A stretch of DNA of 64,000 bases. It comes from Betaproteobacteria bacterium (lineage in GTDB: Bacteria > Pseudomonadota > Gammaproteobacteria > Burkholderiales > Casimicrobiaceae). Below the pieces are notes generated by a model. That model had not been told where the DNA came from, did not search any database, and saw only the letters and a program-made list of their open reading frames with translations. The stretch spans positions 682,001 to 746,000 of the forward strand of contig JAAFJO010000002.1 in the NCBI GenBank assembly GCA_013298145.1. The letters run 5' to 3'. Position 1 is the first letter of the stretch; each line of letters begins with the position of its first letter. The position numbers were made by a program, and so were the translations under genes. This document shows, piece after piece, positions 62,310-64,000 of the stretch.

Positions 62310-63121
62310 CTGAGTCAAATTCCGAAAAACCACCGATCATCGCCGCGTCAGTACCGGCGCGCGACGGCTACGATTGGGTGCGGCTCTCGATTCGTTTATT
62401 CCGATTGCAGTGGCTGCGCTACTGCGCGCTCGCTGCGCTTTTCACCTTGATTACGCAAATCACCGGCGCGTTAACGGGCGGATTGCTTGCGTTTTTTCTG
62501 AAGCCTATCTTGTCGGTGGGTTTTTTAGCCGCTGCGTGGCATCACGAGCGCGGCGAAACGCCCGAGGTGAAGCATTTGTTTGCGGGCTTTCGGTCAAACG
62601 TGGGTGCGCTGCTGCCGCTCGGCTTGTTTTACCTGTTTGGACTTCTGATCGCGGTCACGGTTGCGGCTTATGGTTCAGGGTTGGACTTACGATTACTGAT
62701 GGAAGCCCAAGCCGCCCAGGAGCCCGCGAAGATCGACCCTGAAAAGCTCGTGCAGTTCATGATTTTCACGATGCTCGTGATGCTTCCGATCAACGCTGCG
62801 CTTTGGTTTGCGCCCGCCTTAATTGTGTTCTCGGATGCTGGGCCGTTTTCTGCGCTCAAAGAATCGTTCTTCGCGTGGACGAGGAATATTGCAGCGGTGT
62901 CGGTGTTCTCGATCACCTTCTTCGCAGTCGTCCTGATCACGCTGTTGGCAGTTGCGCCCTTGCTACTGATGTCTGGCGGTGCATTTCAAAATGTGATCGT
63001 GATGATTGCGGTAGTTCCAGTGATTGCGATCTACATGATTAGCGACTATGTGAGCTACCGCCGAGTGTTTCATCGCACCGAACGTTTGGCAGCGAACGAA
63101 AGCCGCCCACCGCAGGAGTAG
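62306..63121 (+). CDS. BPSS1780-family membrane protein
   Basis: 271 residues with a GTG start overlapping thrB. VPARDGYDWVRLSIRLFR and six hydrophobic segments, the first pair around FFLKPILSVGFLAAAWH and YRRVFH at the end, match the BPSS1780 family of betaproteobacteria. Its function is unknown. It is commonly found after thrB, suggesting simple co-transcription. Confidence 0.85.
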   Translation: MTESNSEKPPIIAASVPARDGYDWVRLSIRLFRLQWLRYCALAALFTLITQITGALTGGLLAFFLKPILSVGFLAAAWHHERGETPEVKHLFAGFRSNVGALLPLGLFYLFGLLIAVTVAAYGSGLDLRLLMEAQAAQEPAKIDPEKLVQFMIFTMLVMLPINAALWFAPALIVFSDAGPFSALKESFFAWTRNIAAVSVFSITFFAVVLITLLAVAPLLLMSGGAFQNVIVMIAVVPVIAIYMISDYVSYRRVFHRTERLAANESRPPQE

Positions 63122-63198
63122 CAAGCGGCTCTTAGGGAGATCAGCCCGACTTCAAGGCGACATTACGTTGCGATGGTCTGCGCGAACGCGACCTCCGC

Positions 63199-64000
63199 CT
63201 ACGCCGCTTCCAATTTCGCGAATTCGAGCGCGAGCCGCTTGATGCCGAAATCCACGAAATTCACCTCGACTTGCGTGTTTTTGCCGCTGCCCTCTGCGCC
63301 GATGATCACGCCTGTGCCGAACTTTGCGTGACGCACCTGTTGGCCCACGCGAAAGCCGCCATGATCGCGCGGCAAGCTGTGTGAATTCGCGCTCCAGTTG
63401 GAGCGCGGAATCGCCTCCGAGGCAATCGGAGTATCCAAGAAATTTCTTGGCTTTGCTGAAAGCCACTGCAGCAACGTCGCTGGCAACTCGTCGATAAAGC
63501 GAGAGGGCACGTTGTAGCGCGTTTGCCCATGCAGCATCCGCATCTGCGCGAGCGTGAGGTGTAAGCGTTTCTTCGCGCGCGTTACGGCAACATACATCAG
63601 CCGTCGCTCTTCTTCGAGCCCGCCGTCATCGTTGAGCGAGTTGTCATGCGGGAACAAACCTTCCTCAAGCCCGGTGATGAACACGTAGTCGAACTCCAGG
63701 CCTTTGGCTGAATGAACCGACATCATTTGCAACGCGGCTCGCCCTTCTGCGGCTTGTGTATCGCCCGCTTCGAGGGAGGCATGCGCGAGAAACGCTGAGA
63801 TCGGATCATCGATTTCGCTCGTAGCACCCGTTTCATCCTCGACACGAATTACGCCATCGGTTTCGCGAAGAAAACTGTCTGCTGCGCTGACTAATTCTTC
63901 CAAGTTTTCGACCCGCTCCTGACCGTCTTTATCAAGACGGTAGTGGCCCACGAGTCCACTTGCTTCAATCAGGTGACGCACAATTTCTGGAAGCACTAAT
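63199..64000 (-). CDS. uvrD: DNA helicase II (UvrD/Rep family), C-terminal fragment
   Basis: The frame runs off the window end; about 267 codons of a ~720-780 residue enzyme are present. Motif V is MMSVHSAKGLEFDYVFITG with EEGLFPH, and motif VI is ERRLMYVAVTRAKKRL. The C-terminal VGQQVRHAKFGTGVIIGAEG is the Tudor-like RNA polymerase-binding domain found in UvrD/PcrA. It unwinds DNA in excision and mismatch repair. Confidence 0.95.
   Translation of the reverse strand, partial: LVLPEIVRHLIEASGLVGHYRLDKDGQERVENLEELVSAADSFLRETDGVIRVEDETGATSEIDDPISAFLAHASLEAGDTQAAEGRAALQMMSVHSAKGLEFDYVFITGLEEGLFPHDNSLNDDGGLEEERRLMYVAVTRAKKRLHLTLAQMRMLHGQTRYNVPSRFIDELPATLLQWLSAKPRNFLDTPIASEAIPRSNWSANSHSLPRDHGGFRVGQQVRHAKFGTGVIIGAEGSGKNTQVEVNFVDFGIKRLALEFAKLEAA

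Overview
The window looks like a betaproteobacterial chromosome segment of moderately high G+C (judged by eye, mid to upper 50s percent). The lineage call rests on several gene families together: a BPH-type proteasome homologue, a BPSS1780-type membrane protein, exosortase H with its partner, and a urtABCDE/ure urea locus. I see no rRNA, tRNA, CRISPR array, insertion sequence or prophage. Genes are dense and often joined by 1-4 base start/stop overlaps.

Layout. 1-6979: glycogen/alpha-glucan operon (3' end of glgB, glgX, malQ, and a secreted pullulanase-type enzyme). 7061-9058: copper handling for cytochrome oxidase (HMA-MauE-like fusion, PCuAC chaperone, Sco). 9175-12362 (minus): small lipoprotein, fatty acid hydroxylase-type membrane enzyme, secreted polysaccharide deacetylase, secreted beta-propeller. 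12478-13754: exosortase H and its associated membrane protein. 13757-15010: Y-family DNA polymerase under a LexA-like box. 15275-18821: patatin-like protein, acyltransferase 3 and a polytopic membrane protein in one overlapping operon. 18948-20672: acyl-CoA synthetase. 20940-27999 (minus): polysaccharide genes (GH99/WbsX-like protein, two methyltransferases, a three-domain glycosyltransferase). 27999-31839 (minus): Hsp15, Hsp33, BPH, GluQRS, lytic transglycosylase. 32063-33226: BenE transporter. 33391-45552: urea uptake (urtABCDE, minus) divergent from urease (ureDAB-X-CEFG plus a small protein). 45716-47439: TetR regulator and alpha/beta hydrolase sharing an operator. 47517-54016 (minus): MFS efflux, alpha-E and circularly permuted ATP-grasp pair, Hsp20, SulP transporter. 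54069-55277: serine hydrolase. 55381-58091 (minus): GNAT and metG. 58192-63121: mrp, ispD, ispF, secreted small protein, homoserine kinase, BPSS1780-like protein. 63199-64000 (minus): 3' end of uvrD.

The most unusual signal is an apparently undescribed 82-nt intergenic element present in five copies (9079-9160, 15151-15232, 31917-31998, 45575-45656, 51532-51613). Each is built as CCC-N9-GGG-N50-CCC-N11-GGG, with GGGCTAR/YTAGCCC inverted arms enclosing exactly 42 nt in most copies and AT-rich filler. One copy runs in reverse orientation, and a further likely copy lies inside the metG linker. Other regulatory finds: a sigma-54 promoter with NtrC-like dyads before urtA, a terminator-like attenuator between urtA and urtB, a LexA-like box over the polymerase promoter, paired TetR operators, GTAG-headed REP-like palindromes, and many genes with a -10 hexamer only 6-9 nt before the start codon, which suggests frequent leaderless transcription.
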